A DNA stretch of 64,000 nt from CAYYDE01 sp964470525 (GTDB lineage Bacteria; Patescibacteriota; Gracilibacteria; BD1-5; UBA6164). The notes beneath the pieces are model-generated. The model made no database searches, was not told the origin of the DNA, and was given only the letters and a program-made list of their open reading frames with translations. The DNA lies in the NCBI GenBank assembly GCA_964470525.1, contig CAYYDE010000002.1, positions 62,001 through 126,000 of the forward strand, given 5' to 3'. How positions within the stretch are numbered: the stretch's first letter is position 1; each line of letters opens with the position of its first letter. The position numbers and the translations under genes were made by a program. This document shows positions 10,433 to 20,591 of the stretch, in pieces.

Positions 10433-11701
10433 ATGAAAAAAATTTATTTAATAGATGGAAATAGTTTTATTTATCGTATGTTTTTTGCGTTACCAGAGTT
10501 TGCTACAAAAGATGGAGAGATTGTAAATGCATTATTTGGAATGGCAAAATTTTTCGTATGACAAATTGTAAAAGAAAAACCTGACTATGTTTTGTTTATT
10601 AAAGATGCCAAATGAGAAAATTTTCGTCATAAAATATATGCTGATTATAAGGCAACTCGTGAGAGAATGCCAGATAATCTTCGTTCACAAATTGAACTCA
10701 TTGAAGAAATGGTAGAAAAAATGTGATTTGATCTTATAGAAATAGAAAATTGTGAAGCAGATGATGTGATTGGAACACTTGCTACCAGTTTATGACAGGA
10801 TGAAAAAAATGACATTTATATTTTGTCTGGTGATAAGGATTTGTTTTCTTTGACGACACAAAATGTCAAAATTTATGATACCATGAAGGGGAAAATATAT
10901 GATTGACTTGGAGCTCAAGAAAAATTTCAAGTTCCAGCAAAAAATATTATTGATTATCTTGCAATTGTGGGAGATAGTTCTGATAATATTCCTTGAGTTG
11001 CTTGATTTTGACCCAAAAAAGCAATTGATCTCATTGGAAAATATCAAACAGTAGAAAATATTTTTGAACATATTGAAGATGAAGACTTTTTGATCACTGG
11101 AAAAACATTAGAAAAATTAAGAGAGTGAAAAGAAATGGCTTTTTTATCAAAACAACTTGCCACTATAAAATTAGATATAGAGTTAGAAAATTTTTATTTA
11201 GAAAAATATGCTTTCTCTCCAGAACAAGTATGAAGTGAACAAGTAAAAGATTTTTTCAGAAAATATGAATTTTTTTCTCTGCTTGGGGATGAGGATCAAA
11301 AACCTCTCCAAACTTGGGAAGATTTAGATTTACAAGTTCAAACAATAACCACAGATGAAGAATTACAAAAATTATGGCAACAAATTCAAACAAAACATGA
11401 AATAATTCTTGATACAGAAACAACTTCACTGATTGTTCAAGATGCAGATATTACAGGAGTAAGTATATATATATCACCCCAAGAAATATATTATATCAAT
11501 CATCTACATGATGGAAAAAAAGTATCAAGAGAAGCGTTGCAAAAATTTTTAAAAGATCTTTTTGAACTTAAAATTTTGATTGTTTGACATAATATTAAAT
11601 ATGATTTAGAAGTAATAGATGTATTTTTGAGTCATTCACAAACAGATGCAAAAATTCTTCCATCTTCTTCAAATCAACAAATGAGTTTTCTTGATATGTA
11701 A
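10433..11701 (+). CDS. polA: truncated DNA polymerase I: 5' nuclease plus partial 3'-5' exonuclease
   Basis: 422 aa, where PolA is normally about 850-930. Residues 1-290 are a full 5'-3' (flap) nuclease domain: YLIDGNSFIYR, DYKATRE, EADDVIGTLA, SGDKDLFSL, GDSSDNIPG and the helix-hairpin-helix GPKKAIDLI. Residues 310-422 begin the DnaQ-type exonuclease: Exo I LDTETTS (about 327) and Exo II GHNIKYD (about 386). The frame ends at TAA just after FLDM, before Exo III, and there is no polymerase domain in any frame before htpX. It could be a decayed gene, a domain-split polymerase whose other half lies elsewhere, or a functional flap nuclease with a vestigial tail. The intact nuclease motifs argue that the 5' nuclease is still in use. 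Confidence 0.85.
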
Positions 11702-11747
11702 ATAAAAAGTTGTCAATAGAACTTGTTTGATTTTTTCAAAAAAACAG

Positions 11748-11753
11748 TATAAT
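11748..11753 (+). promoter_or_regulatory. htpX -10 element
   Basis: TATAAT preceded by TTGATT at 15 bp (or TTGTTT at 19 bp), 32 bp before the htpX ATG. Transcription therefore restarts after the truncated polA. Confidence 0.5.
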
Positions 11754-11784
11754 GTTTCTTGCTTTATAATTTAAAATAATTTTT

Positions 11785-12687
11785 ATGCTAAAAAGAATAT
11801 TTCTTTTTCTCCTTACCAATATTGCTGTTATTGCGGTAATTAGTATTTTTATTGCAGTACTCGAAAATGTTTTTGGAATTCAAATTTCTTGATATAGTGC
11901 AGACTATACTTCTGTCTTTATTTTTGCTTTAATTGTATGATTTACTGGTTCATTTATTTCATTGTTTCTTTCAAAATGGACAGCAAAAAAAGCATATAAT
12001 GTTGAATTGATTACTTTTGAAAATCTTTCAAAAGTTTCAGACAAGGAAAAATTTGTGTTTGATGTCGTTACAAGAATTGCTGAAAATAATCATATTAAAA
12101 TTCCAGAAGTTTGAGTATATAAATCTTCTGATCCAAATGCATTTGCTACAGGAGCAACGAAAAATAGTTCTTTAGTAGCAGTATCAACAGGACTTTTAGA
12201 TTTGATGACTTTAGATGAAATTGAAGGAGTTATTGCTCATGAAATGGCTCATATTTTAAATGGAGACATGGTTACTATGACTCTTCTACAATGAGTTTTA
12301 AATACATTTGTTATATTTGCTGCAAGAATTATTGCAAATATTTTTAATAATGTAACAGATGGAAAATTTTGAGCACTTTGATATTTCTTAGTCAGTTTTG
12401 TATTACAAATCGTATTATGAATACTTGCTTCGTTGATTGTTATGTTTTTCTCGAGACACAGAGAATACAGAGCTGATGAGGGAAGTGCATCATATGTTGG
12501 AAAACAAAAAATGATTGCAGCTCTAAGAGCTCTTCAAAAAATGCAAAAACGTGCATCATGAGATGATGAAGCACTTGCAACTATGAAAATTTCTACTCAG
12601 AAAAAATTATGATTTTTTTCACTTTTTTCTTCTCATCCAGATTTAGAAGATAGAATTCAAAATCTAGAAACAAAAAATATGTTTTAA
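11785..12687 (+). CDS. htpX: HtpX-family membrane zinc metalloprotease
   Basis: 300 aa, close to the usual 290-300. Two N-terminal membrane helices (about 4-30 and 38-60) are followed by the M48 catalytic motif HEMAH (about residue 152), two further helices (about 165-225) and the zinc-ligand Glu region REYRADEGSA. It degrades misfolded membrane proteins, complementing FtsH, which is also in this window. Several helix glycines are TGA-coded. Confidence 0.93.
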
Positions 12688-12715
12688 TAAAAACTCCTTT
12701 TTAAAGGAGTTTTTA
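12686..12715. terminator. bidirectional hairpin terminator
   Basis: AAAAACTCCTTT-ttaa-AGGAGTTTTTAG. It overlaps the stop codon of the convergent nuclease-like gene. Confidence 0.8.
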
Positions 12716-13096
12716 GATTCTATATTCTTCATATCGAATCTTTTTTTGTTTTATGGTTTCACGAATCATTTTTTCGTTTTTATTGAGTTGAGAACTTCCA
12801 CTCTTTACTTCAAGAAAAATAATTTCTTTTAAATTTCAATTACTGATACCATCCAAAATAACATAATCAACTCATTTTCATAAAAATACCATATCACGAG
12901 GCTGGAAAGGGAAATTAGGTAAAAAAGGAAGTACCTTTTCGTACACTTCTCACAAAATAACAGATTTTGATTTTTTAATGGAAGCTTGACGCTCATCTCT
13001 TAAATCTTTATAACGAATAATTTTTCAAATACAATATCCAATAATGACTCAAAATATAATTCATATGAGTGTGTATAAAATTTCTTGTTGTTGCAT
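12713..13096 (-). CDS. membrane-anchored Holliday-junction-resolvase-like endonuclease
   Basis: 127 aa. One N-terminal membrane helix (about 4-25) is followed by a basic segment and a small nuclease-like fold: FLGKGVDYVILDG then EIIFLEVKSGSSQLNKNE. The D...ExK spacing fits a PD-(D/E)XK core, and the tail RYEEYRI matches the common family of archaeal/CPR 'endonuclease related to Holliday junction resolvase' proteins. Its substrate is not known. An anchored nuclease could act on imported DNA, which would suit an organism with PilT. Confidence 0.7.
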
Positions 13097-13220
13097 AAAA
13101 AAATGATTAAATCTAAAATTAACTTCACTATAATTTTTTTTATATGTTTGTAAAATTTTTATGCATTAAATGAGAGTTCATAGTTGATTTTTCATAAAAA
13201 TACTAATTTCTATAATTTTC

Positions 13221-13248
13221 TTGCAAAATTTTCTCTTTTCCATATAAT
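13221..13248 (+). promoter_or_regulatory. glyS promoter
   Basis: -35 TTGCAA (13221-13226), 16-bp spacer, -10 TATAAT (13243-13248). The expected start near 13255 puts the whole T-box leader inside the transcript. The rest of the gap 13097-13220 shows nothing. Confidence 0.7.
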
Positions 13249-13254
13249 CACATC

Positions 13255-13395
13255 AATACTTCTTTTGTAGCTTGGAAACCTACACATAAAAAAGAAGCAA
13301 AGTGCTTGAACGTTTCAAGAACTTGGGTGGAACCGTCGAAATACAATATTTTGACCCCAAGGCAATAATTCATAAGATTATGCCTTGGGGTTTTT
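13255..13395 (+). promoter_or_regulatory. glycine T-box riboswitch, very short form
   Basis: The core T-box sequence GGGTGGAACCGT is at 13325-13336. Its UGGA bulge matches a tRNA with discriminator U73, as in bacterial tRNA-Gly. The antiterminator pairs CTTGGG (13322-13327) with CCCAAG (13356-13361). The competing terminator is a 10-bp stem CCCCAAGGCA/TGCCTTGGGG (13355-13390) plus TTTTT. Upstream is a small stem (13259-13297: 7 bp, a CATAAA bulge, 5 bp) whose terminal loop CTTGGAAAC contains the Gly codon GGA (13274-13276), then a stem III-like hairpin CTTGAA-cgt-TTCAAG (about 13304-13318). A full-length stem I is absent. Uncharged tRNA-Gly would allow read-through into glyS. Confidence 0.8.
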
Positions 13396-13433
13396 CTTAT
13401 GAAGAAATATTTTATATTTTAAATGTATTGTCT

Positions 13434-14858
13434 ATGAGTACAAAAGTAGAAATGAAAGATATTGTAAATCTTTCTCAAACAAGATGATTTGTATATCAAT
13501 GAAGTGAAATTTATTGAGGTTTAGCAAATTCTTGGGATTATGGTCCATATGGGTCTCTTTTAAAAGAAAATATTAAAAATCTTTGGATGAAAGAATTTGT
13601 TCAAAAAAGAACAGATATGATGTTACTTGATTCATCAATCTTACTCAATCCAAAAGTGTGGGTTGCATCAGGTCATGTTGGATGATTTTCAGATCCTTTG
13701 ATTGATGATAAAAATACCAAAGAAAGATTTAGAGCTGATAAATTGCTTGAAGATTTGATTGAAAAATTAGGAGATACAGCTTCAGGTTTACAAACAAAAT
13801 ATTCAGTTACAAATCTCATTCCAGAATCTTGGCCTCTTGAAAAACAAACAGAAGTGATGAGAGGAGAAAAAGTAGTAAATCCAAATTCTTGAGAAGTAGG
13901 GGATTGGACAGATGCGAAAAAATTTAATCTCATGTTTAAAACTTCTATTTGAGTAACAGAAGATAGTTCATCAACGGTATATATGAGACCAGAAACGGCT
14001 CAAGGAATATTTATAGATTTTGCAAATGTTTTGAGAACTTCAAGAAGAAAACTTCCTTTTGGAGTTGCACAAATTTGAAAAGCTTTTAGAAATGAAATTA
14101 CTCCTTGAAATTTTATTTTTAGAACCAGAGAATTCGAACAAATGGAAATTGAATATTTTTGTGAACCTTGAACTGATTTAGAGCTACACGCAAAATGGAA
14201 ACAAGATTGTATGAATTTTCTGCAAAATACACTTCAAATTAAAGCTGAAAATTTAAAATTCAGAGACCATGAAGCAGATGAACTTTCTCATTATTCTGCT
14301 GCAACAACTGATATTGAGTACAAATTTCCATTTGGTTGGGGAGAATTATGGGGAATTGCTGATAGAACAGATTTTGATTTAAAAGCACATATGGCAGAAT
14401 CAAAACAAGATTTGAGTTATTTTGATCCTGTAAATAATAAAAAATACGTTCCTTATGTTATTGAACCATCAGTATGATTAAATAGATTATTTCTTACTGT
14501 TATGAGTGATGCGTATACGGTTGAATGAGAAGGGGAAGAGGCAAGAACATATTTAAAATTTGCACCAAAAGTTGCTCCGATTAAAGTATGAGTTTTACCT
14601 GTTGTGAAAAAAATATGAGACCTTGCAAAACAAGTATATGCTCAACTTTCAGAAGATTTTCAATGTGAATATGATGAAGTTGGTACAATTGGAAAAAGAT
14701 ATGCAAGAATGGATGAAATTTGAGTTCCTTTTTGTGTAACAATTGATTCAAATAATTTTGAAGAAGGAAATGTAACAGTTCGTTTTAGAGATAGTATGGA
14801 ACAAGAAATTGTTGCAGTTTCTGAATTAAATCAATTTATTCAAGAAAGAATAAAATAA
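13434..14858 (+). CDS. glyS: glycyl-tRNA synthetase (class II, single-chain)
   Basis: 474 aa, of the alpha2 type (GlyRS1, as in archaea, eukaryotes and many bacteria). It starts VNLSQTRGFVYQGSEIYGG then NSWDYGPYG. Motif 2 (PFGVAQIGKAFRNEITP) and the TREFEQMEIEYF segment are classic. The C-terminal anticodon-binding domain starts near residue 375 (KVAPIKVGVLPVV). ATG 13434 was chosen because it is the first start after the T-box terminator; ATG 13452 is an in-frame alternative. In this code the enzyme may also have to charge the extra tRNA-Gly that reads UGA. Confidence 0.95.
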
Positions 14859-14882
14859 AAAATCCCTAAGGGATTTTTTATT
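14858..14882. terminator. bidirectional hairpin terminator
   Basis: AAAAAATCCC-taa-GGGATTTTTTATTTT between convergent glyS and thrS. Confidence 0.8.
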
Positions 14883-14885
14883 TTA

Positions 14886-16763
14886 TTATAAACTTTTTTC
14901 TTTATATTCTTTTACAATTCTCTCAACAAAATCTTTAAGTTTTTCAACAGATTGTTCTTTCGTTTTATAGTTTCTCACAGCAACACTCTCAGTATTTTGT
15001 TCTTGTTCTCAAATAACGAGAATATAATTATGATGCATTTTTTCAGCATTTCTAATTTTTTTATTGAGATTGTCTGTTGAATAATCAGCACTGACACGAA
15101 TTCATGCATTTTGCAGTTGTTGTACAACATTTTGGGCATATTCGTCAAACATTGGTAAAACTGGAACCACAATCACTTGTCTTGGAGCAAGCCAAAGAGG
15201 GAAGACTCCAGCAAAATGTTCAATTAAAACTCACATACCTCTCTCCAAACTTCCTGAAATCGCTCTATGAATTACCACTGGTCTTTCTTGTTCATTTTTT
15301 TCATTCGTAAATGAAAGATCAAATCTTTCTGGTAGATTAAAATCACATTGAATCGTTGCGAGTTGCCATTCTCTTCCAATTGCATCTTTGAACATAAAAT
15401 CAAGCTTTGGACCATAAAATGCTGCTTCTCATTCAACTCTTTTGTAAGGGAGATTATTTTCAATAGAAGCTGATTCCAATGCTGATTCTGCTTGTTGCCA
15501 AACTTCTTCTGATCATAAATATTTACTTCTATCTTCACCTCTCACTGAAAGAGAAACCCAGTATTCATTTGTCATCCCAAGAGTGGTATAATATTCTTTA
15601 ATAATATCAGTAATGGCTTTTACCTCATCTTTAATTTGACTTACTCTACAAAATAAATGTCCATCATCTTGCGTAATCGCTCTTACTCTTGTCAAACCTG
15701 AAAGTTGTCCTGATTTTTCATCTCTATAAACAGTTGCTGGTTCAAAATATCTCACTGGCATATCTCTGTAAGAAAATTGATTATCAGCAAAAAGTTGCAT
15801 ATGATGAGGACAATTCATAGGTTTTAAGAAAAATGTTTCTTTTGAAGTTCCTCCAAAAACTTTAAACATATCTTCTAAATAATGTCATGCGTGACCTGAA
15901 GTTTCATATAAAGTTTCTTTTGCGAGATGTGGTGTCCAAACTCTTTGATATCATTTATTTTTGTGAAGTTCCCAAAGATAATCTTGAATTTCTTGTCTTA
16001 AAATCATACCAGCTGGTTGCATAAGAGGAAGTCCGGGTCCAATCAGATCAGAAATCGTAAATAATTTTAATTTTGCTCAAAGGATTCTATGATCTCTTTT
16101 TTTCGCTTCTTCAAGCATAAAGAGATGTTTTTCTAATTCTTCTTTTGTATCAAAAGCATATGCGTAAATACGAGTTAATGCTTGATTTTCAGCATTTCCA
16201 AGCCAATATGATCCAGCAACTCTTGCAAGCTTAAAACTATTTGGATCAAGTTGTTTTGTATTTTCTACGTGAGGACCAGTACACATATCAATAAATTTGA
16301 GATTTTTTATTTGATCTCAGTCAAGTTCTTCAAAATTTTCAAAAGAATTATTTTGAAGAAAATCTTGCATAGTTTCATAATATTCACTATTCTTTCCTTT
16401 TGAAATATTAAAATAAAAACTGATTTTGTCTGATAATTTTTCTTTATTTTTAAAATCTCACGATTCAAAACGATCAATAAGTTCTGTTTTAAATTCTTCA
16501 TTCATCGTTTTTAAAATTTCTCTTGCTTTTGTATAATCCACTTCAAATTTTTTAAAATCTTGATTTTGTGTAATGATTTTTTTCATCGTTTTTTCAACTT
16601 CTTTTAAATCTTTTTCGCTAAATTCTATTTCTCAAAAATCAAAATCATAATAAAATCCATCTTCTGTATCTGGACCAGTTGCGATTTTTACGTTTGGATA
16701 GAGTTGTTTTACAGCTTGCGCCATAATATGTGAAAGAGAGTGTCTTTTTGTTGAGATATTCAT
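14886..16763 (-). CDS. thrS: threonyl-tRNA synthetase
   Basis: 625 aa. It begins directly at the editing domain: RHSLSHIMAQAVKQL contains the HxxxH zinc/editing motif, so the N-terminal TGS domain is absent. The second editing signature CTGPHVENT is at about residue 160. The class II catalytic core follows (LMQPAGMILRQEI, PMNCPHHMQLF with the catalytic-zinc Cys, RDMPVRYFE, LTRVRAITQDDGHLFC, VIHRAISGSLERGMGVLIEH) and then an anticodon-binding domain. TGS-less ThrRS is known in other lineages. No T-box is seen upstream. Confidence 0.95.
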
Positions 16764-16845
16764 AATAAAATTTTAAATAATAAAGATGTTTTTATTTTTC
16801 AATAGTAAAGAAAAAGGAATATTGAAAATAGAATGGCAAATAAAT

Positions 16846-16878
16846 AAAAAACTTCTAAATTTTTTAGAAGTTTTTGTT
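16846..16878. terminator. hairpin terminator in the 16764-17083 gap
   Basis: AAACTTCTAAA-tttt-TTTAGAAGTTTTTG. It stands isolated between divergent thrS and the 17084 gene, which hints at a short transcript ending here or the remains of a lost gene. Nearby, GTAGAAGTTAT occurs twice in tandem (about 16926-16950). No ORF is seen in the gap. Confidence 0.6.
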
Positions 16879-17032
16879 TTTTGCTTTATAAAAAATATTT
16901 TTCAGCACAAAAAATCCTCTAAAAGTAGAAGTTATACGTAGAAGTTATGGTTTCAAGTTGTGCGAGCTTCATAGATGCTTGGTCAAAATATAACAAAACT
17001 AATATATTGAAAAAAAAATTTTTGTCAAAAAT

Positions 17033-17061
17033 TTGCATTCCGAATTTTTATTTGGTATAAT
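17033..17061 (+). promoter_or_regulatory. promoter of the pilT operon
   Basis: -35 TTGCAT (17033-17038), 17-bp spacer, -10 TATAAT (17056-17061), directly before the two-gene unit. Confidence 0.7.
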
Positions 17062-17083
17062 AGTATCGTTATTATTTTGAATT

Positions 17084-17506
17084 ATGCATTTTACTATGAA
17101 AACAAATACACAAACAAAAAGAAATTACGAAAATATTTCTCAAGAATATAGTTATACTTCTAGATGAGAACTGTTAATAAATGGATATCCAGCAGCAAAT
17201 ACACTTCCTTTATCAGATAAAAATATTCATCAAAATCATGAATATATGACAAAAAGAAATTATGTACTTGCTGGAATCAATCATTGAGATACAATATGAA
17301 CATATCCTGAATATTTTAAACAGCTTTCAGTAAAGGATGGGGAAGAGAGAAAATTTACTTTTAATGATGATTGATGAAATTTGATAGAATATATTTATGT
17401 AAAAGCATTATCTCCAACATTTCAACCACCAGTTGTGTCGAGTATGGAGAATGTTTCTCAATTGATTCAAAAAATTTTACCATTTAAATCAAAAAGATGA
17501 AAATAG
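17084..17506 (+). CDS. unknown protein cotranscribed with pilT
   Basis: 140 aa, cytoplasmic by sequence, with no signal or membrane segment. ATG 17084 is used; ATG 17096 (MKTNTQ) is in frame and equally possible. The middle is rich in Asn, His, Tyr and Gly (for example AGINHGDTIGTYPEYF), with no family recognised. Its stop TAG (17504-17506) lies inside the first codons of pilT, so the two are translationally coupled. It may be a pilus-associated accessory protein (inference from position only). Confidence 0.6.
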
Positions 17507-18534
17507 TTGATATTTTAAAACTTGCTTTAGAAAAAAATGCCTCTGATATTATTATTACTGGAGGAAGTAGACCTTGATTAAAAATTGATGGAGAAATTCA
17601 TTATTTTGCTGATTTAGAACTTATTTCAAAAGAAGATTCAAAACAATTAGTGCTTTCTGTTATGACAGAAACACAAAAACAACATTTTGAAAAAACATAT
17701 GAAATTGATTTTTCTGTAGAACTGAGAGGAAAATCTCGTTTCAGAGTGAATGCTTTTGCTCAAAAAGATGGATATGGAATGGTATTTAGACCAATAAAAA
17801 GCACTATTCCTCAATTTGATGATTTAGGGCTTCCAGAAACAATTCGTCAGCTTACAAAAAAGAAAAATGGACTCGTACTTATTACCTGATCGGTTGGAAG
17901 TGGGAAAACAACGACTCTTGCTTCTTTAATAAATGAAATAAATTCAACGGAGGCAAAACATATCATTACTGTAGAAGATCCAATTGAATTTGTGTATCAA
18001 AATAAAGCATCTATTATTGAACAAAGAGAAGTTTGAGCTCATACTATGAGTTTTGATAATAGTTTAAAATATGCACTCAGACAAGCTCCTGATGTAATTA
18101 TGATCGGGGAAATGAGAGATTTAGAAACATTTCGTCTTGCACTTCGCGCTGCAGAAACTGGAAATCTTGTATTTGCAACACTTCATACTTCTGGAGCTGC
18201 TCGTACGGTGGCAAGAGTGATTGATATGTTTCCAGGAGATGAAAAAGAAAAAATCAAACAACAACTTTCAGAATCACTCATCTGAGTTGTGTGGCAACAA
18301 CTTCTCAAAAAAGCTGATGGAACGGGAAGAGTAGTCGCAACAGAAGTTCTTGTAAATAATGTTTCTGTTTCAAATATGATCAGAAAAGACCAAACACATC
18401 AAATTCCAAATGCTATTGAAACAGGAAAAGAAGATGGTATGATAAGTATGAAAGAAACATTAGAAAATCTCTTTACTCAAAAAATTATTTCACAAGATCT
18501 TTATAATTATCATATGAAATTATTAGAAAAATAA
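17497..18534 (+). CDS. pilT: PilT-family twitching-motility ATPase
   Basis: 345 aa, normal for PilT. The N-terminal PAS-like domain (ASDIIITGGSRP) is followed by Walker A TGSVGSGKTTT (about 130), the Asp box IITVEDPIEFV, Walker B DVIMIGEMRD (about 210) and the His box FATLHTSGAARTV. The first Gly of Walker A is TGA (17887-17889). The hexamer powers type IV pilus retraction, which drives twitching, attachment and DNA uptake; in episymbionts it may pull cells onto a host. No other pil gene is in the window. Confidence 0.93.
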
Positions 18535-18558
18535 AAATCTCCCAAAGGGAGATTTTTA
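18534..18558. terminator. bidirectional hairpin terminator
   Basis: AAAATCTCCC-aaa-GGGAGATTTTTAT between convergent pilT and tatD. Confidence 0.8.
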
Positions 18559-19362
18559 TAAATCAAAAATTTTTAAACTATTTTTATAAATTTCAGCTTC
18601 AAATTCTTCAAAACTCAGAGATAATCCATTTTCTTTTTGAAGTTCAAACACTTTTTCTAAAGTATATCTGGTATTGTTTGGAATATTTTCTGTTCCACGG
18701 ACAGCTTGTGGAGCAAGATATGGAGCATCGGTTTCTACAATGATACGAGAATAGGGAAGAGTTGCTGCTGTTTTTTGTACTTCAAGCGCTGATTTGTAAG
18801 TGACAATTCCACTAAAACTTATTTTGCATTCATCACTATAATCAATATTTTTTTGTGCAAATTCAAGATCTTCTGAAAAACAATGAAGAATATATTTTTT
18901 GGCATTTTGTGAAGTGAGCGTTTCAAATACTTCATTTTTTGAATTACGAGTGTGAATCACAAGTGGCAGATTATATTTTTGAGCAAAATGAATTTGAGCT
19001 ATGAAAAATTGTTTTTGAATCTCTTTTTCTTGCTCGTAATCCTCTGGATTATTATGATAAAAATCATATCCTGTCTCTCAAATTCATACTATAATATCTT
19101 TATTGTTGAGATAAAGATTTTCAAATTCTTTCATAACTTCTTGCAAGTTTCAAGCTTCTTTTACATCACATGGATGAATTCCAATCGTTGCATAGACGAT
19201 TCAAGGATATTTTCTTGCTAATTCTATACAAGTTTTTGAACTTGGAAGATCAATTCCAATAGAGACAATTTTTTCAATTCTATCTTGTTTGAGTCAGGAA
19301 ATAATCCCATCAATCTGATAAGTTTTGTTGAGATAAATATGTGAATGCGTATCAATAATCAT
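18556..19362 (-). CDS. tatD: TatD-family metal-dependent DNase
   Basis: 268 aa, the usual size. TIM-barrel metal ligands are visible: IDTHSHI at the N-terminus, GIGETGYDFY (Glu), LPLVIHTR (His), YILHCFSED (His) and IVETDAPYL (Asp). TatD enzymes are Mg2+-dependent 3'-5' exonucleases or deoxyribonucleases in DNA repair and degradation. The ATG is 6 bp downstream of the sbcD stop codon, so the two nucleases form one operon. Confidence 0.92.
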
Positions 19363-19368
19363 AAAAAA

Positions 19369-20481
19369 TTATATATGTTTTAAATCGTTTTTTATTTCTG
19401 AAAATATTTTTTCAGTATATTCTTTTGGAATGCTTGATTCTATATTTTCATAAAATTGAGGGAAATTATCAACGATAATATTGCTAGAATGTTGAATAGA
19501 TTGAAATATTTCTTGTGCATTTCATTTTCTAAATTTTTTATATTCAAAATAAAAACTTTCTTCAAAAATTTTAAGAAATTTTTTTTCATCAAAATCAAGT
19601 AAAAGTAAATGAGAAACATCTATTAAAATAATTTTTACCAAAGCATTTTTGAGAGAATTTGTATCAATTTTTTTTTCTAAAAAATCTATAAGTTCTTGAG
19701 TAGAAGAAATTCCATCTACACTTATTTCTCACAAATCAACCATTGGACGAGTTGGTAAAAAATGAGGTGTGATTTGTGCTTTTTCTCAAGAAATATCAAT
19801 GATATTATAACCATTTTTATAATTTTTTTGATTAAAACTTGTATGCTCTATACTTCCAGAATAACAAATATTTCCAATACAAAAATTTTTATGATAGTGT
19901 CATAATCACACATAATCACATTTTTTCAAATTTTTAATATCTTCAATGGTAATATTTATCCCACTAATTTCATCTGTATATTCTTCATATTCTTTTCACG
20001 AAAGTCAGAAATGACTTAAAAAAATATTTTTCTTGTTTAAATTCAGGAGAGAAGATGTTTTTTGTAATTCTTCTTTAAAAATATTTTCATCATGAATATG
20101 AGGAAGAATAATAAAATGAACTCATTTGATTTCTAAAGTTTGTATTTTTGGTAGATAAAAACTTTCAACATTTTCGAAACTTTCAAAAATTTCAAAAGGA
20201 TGAGTCGTTGTTGCAAGTCTTGGTGTGTCATGATTTCCAGCAAGAATAATGAATGGAATCCCACTTGCTTGAAGATCAATAAAATGGTCTATTACGACAG
20301 AAATGGCTTTATTTGATGGTTTTGAAGTATGAAATAAATCACCAGTATGTATGATAATATCAGGTTGATGGTGTTTAATTTCTTCAAAAATACGATGATA
20401 ATTTTCGTAAAAATCTTCTTCTCTTTTTGTATTTTCAATTCAGAGTCATAAATGTGTGTCAGAAAAGTGAAAAATTTTCAT
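19369..20481 (-). CDS. sbcD: SbcD/Mre11-type DNA repair exonuclease
   Basis: 370 aa. It is a calcineurin-like phosphoesterase with all metal-site motifs: FHFSDTHLG (residue 4 on), IIIHTGDLFHTS, ILAGNHDTPR, FLSHFGLSG and VGLGHYHKN. SbcD pairs with the ATPase SbcC to cut DNA ends and hairpins. SbcC is not next to it, which is unusual, since the two genes are generally adjacent. The partner may lie elsewhere. Confidence 0.88.
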
Positions 20482-20539
20482 AAAAATGAGTAAAAATATA
20501 TTTTCACTCATTGTAATTGTAAAACTCACAAAATCAAAT

Positions 20540-20566
20540 TTGAAAAAAAAATTTTTTCTGTATAAT
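20540..20566 (+). promoter_or_regulatory. promoter of TPR gene
   Basis: -35 TTGAAA (20540-20545), 15-bp spacer, -10 TATAAT (20561-20566), 25 bp before the ATG. Confidence 0.55.
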
Positions 20567-20591
20567 GGAAAAAATCTAACTAAATAATTAT

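Noticed and set aside
13302..13487. 61-aa ORF starting inside the T-box leader
   Set aside because: It runs through the T-box and terminator, with no family likeness; only its end coincides with the glyS frame.
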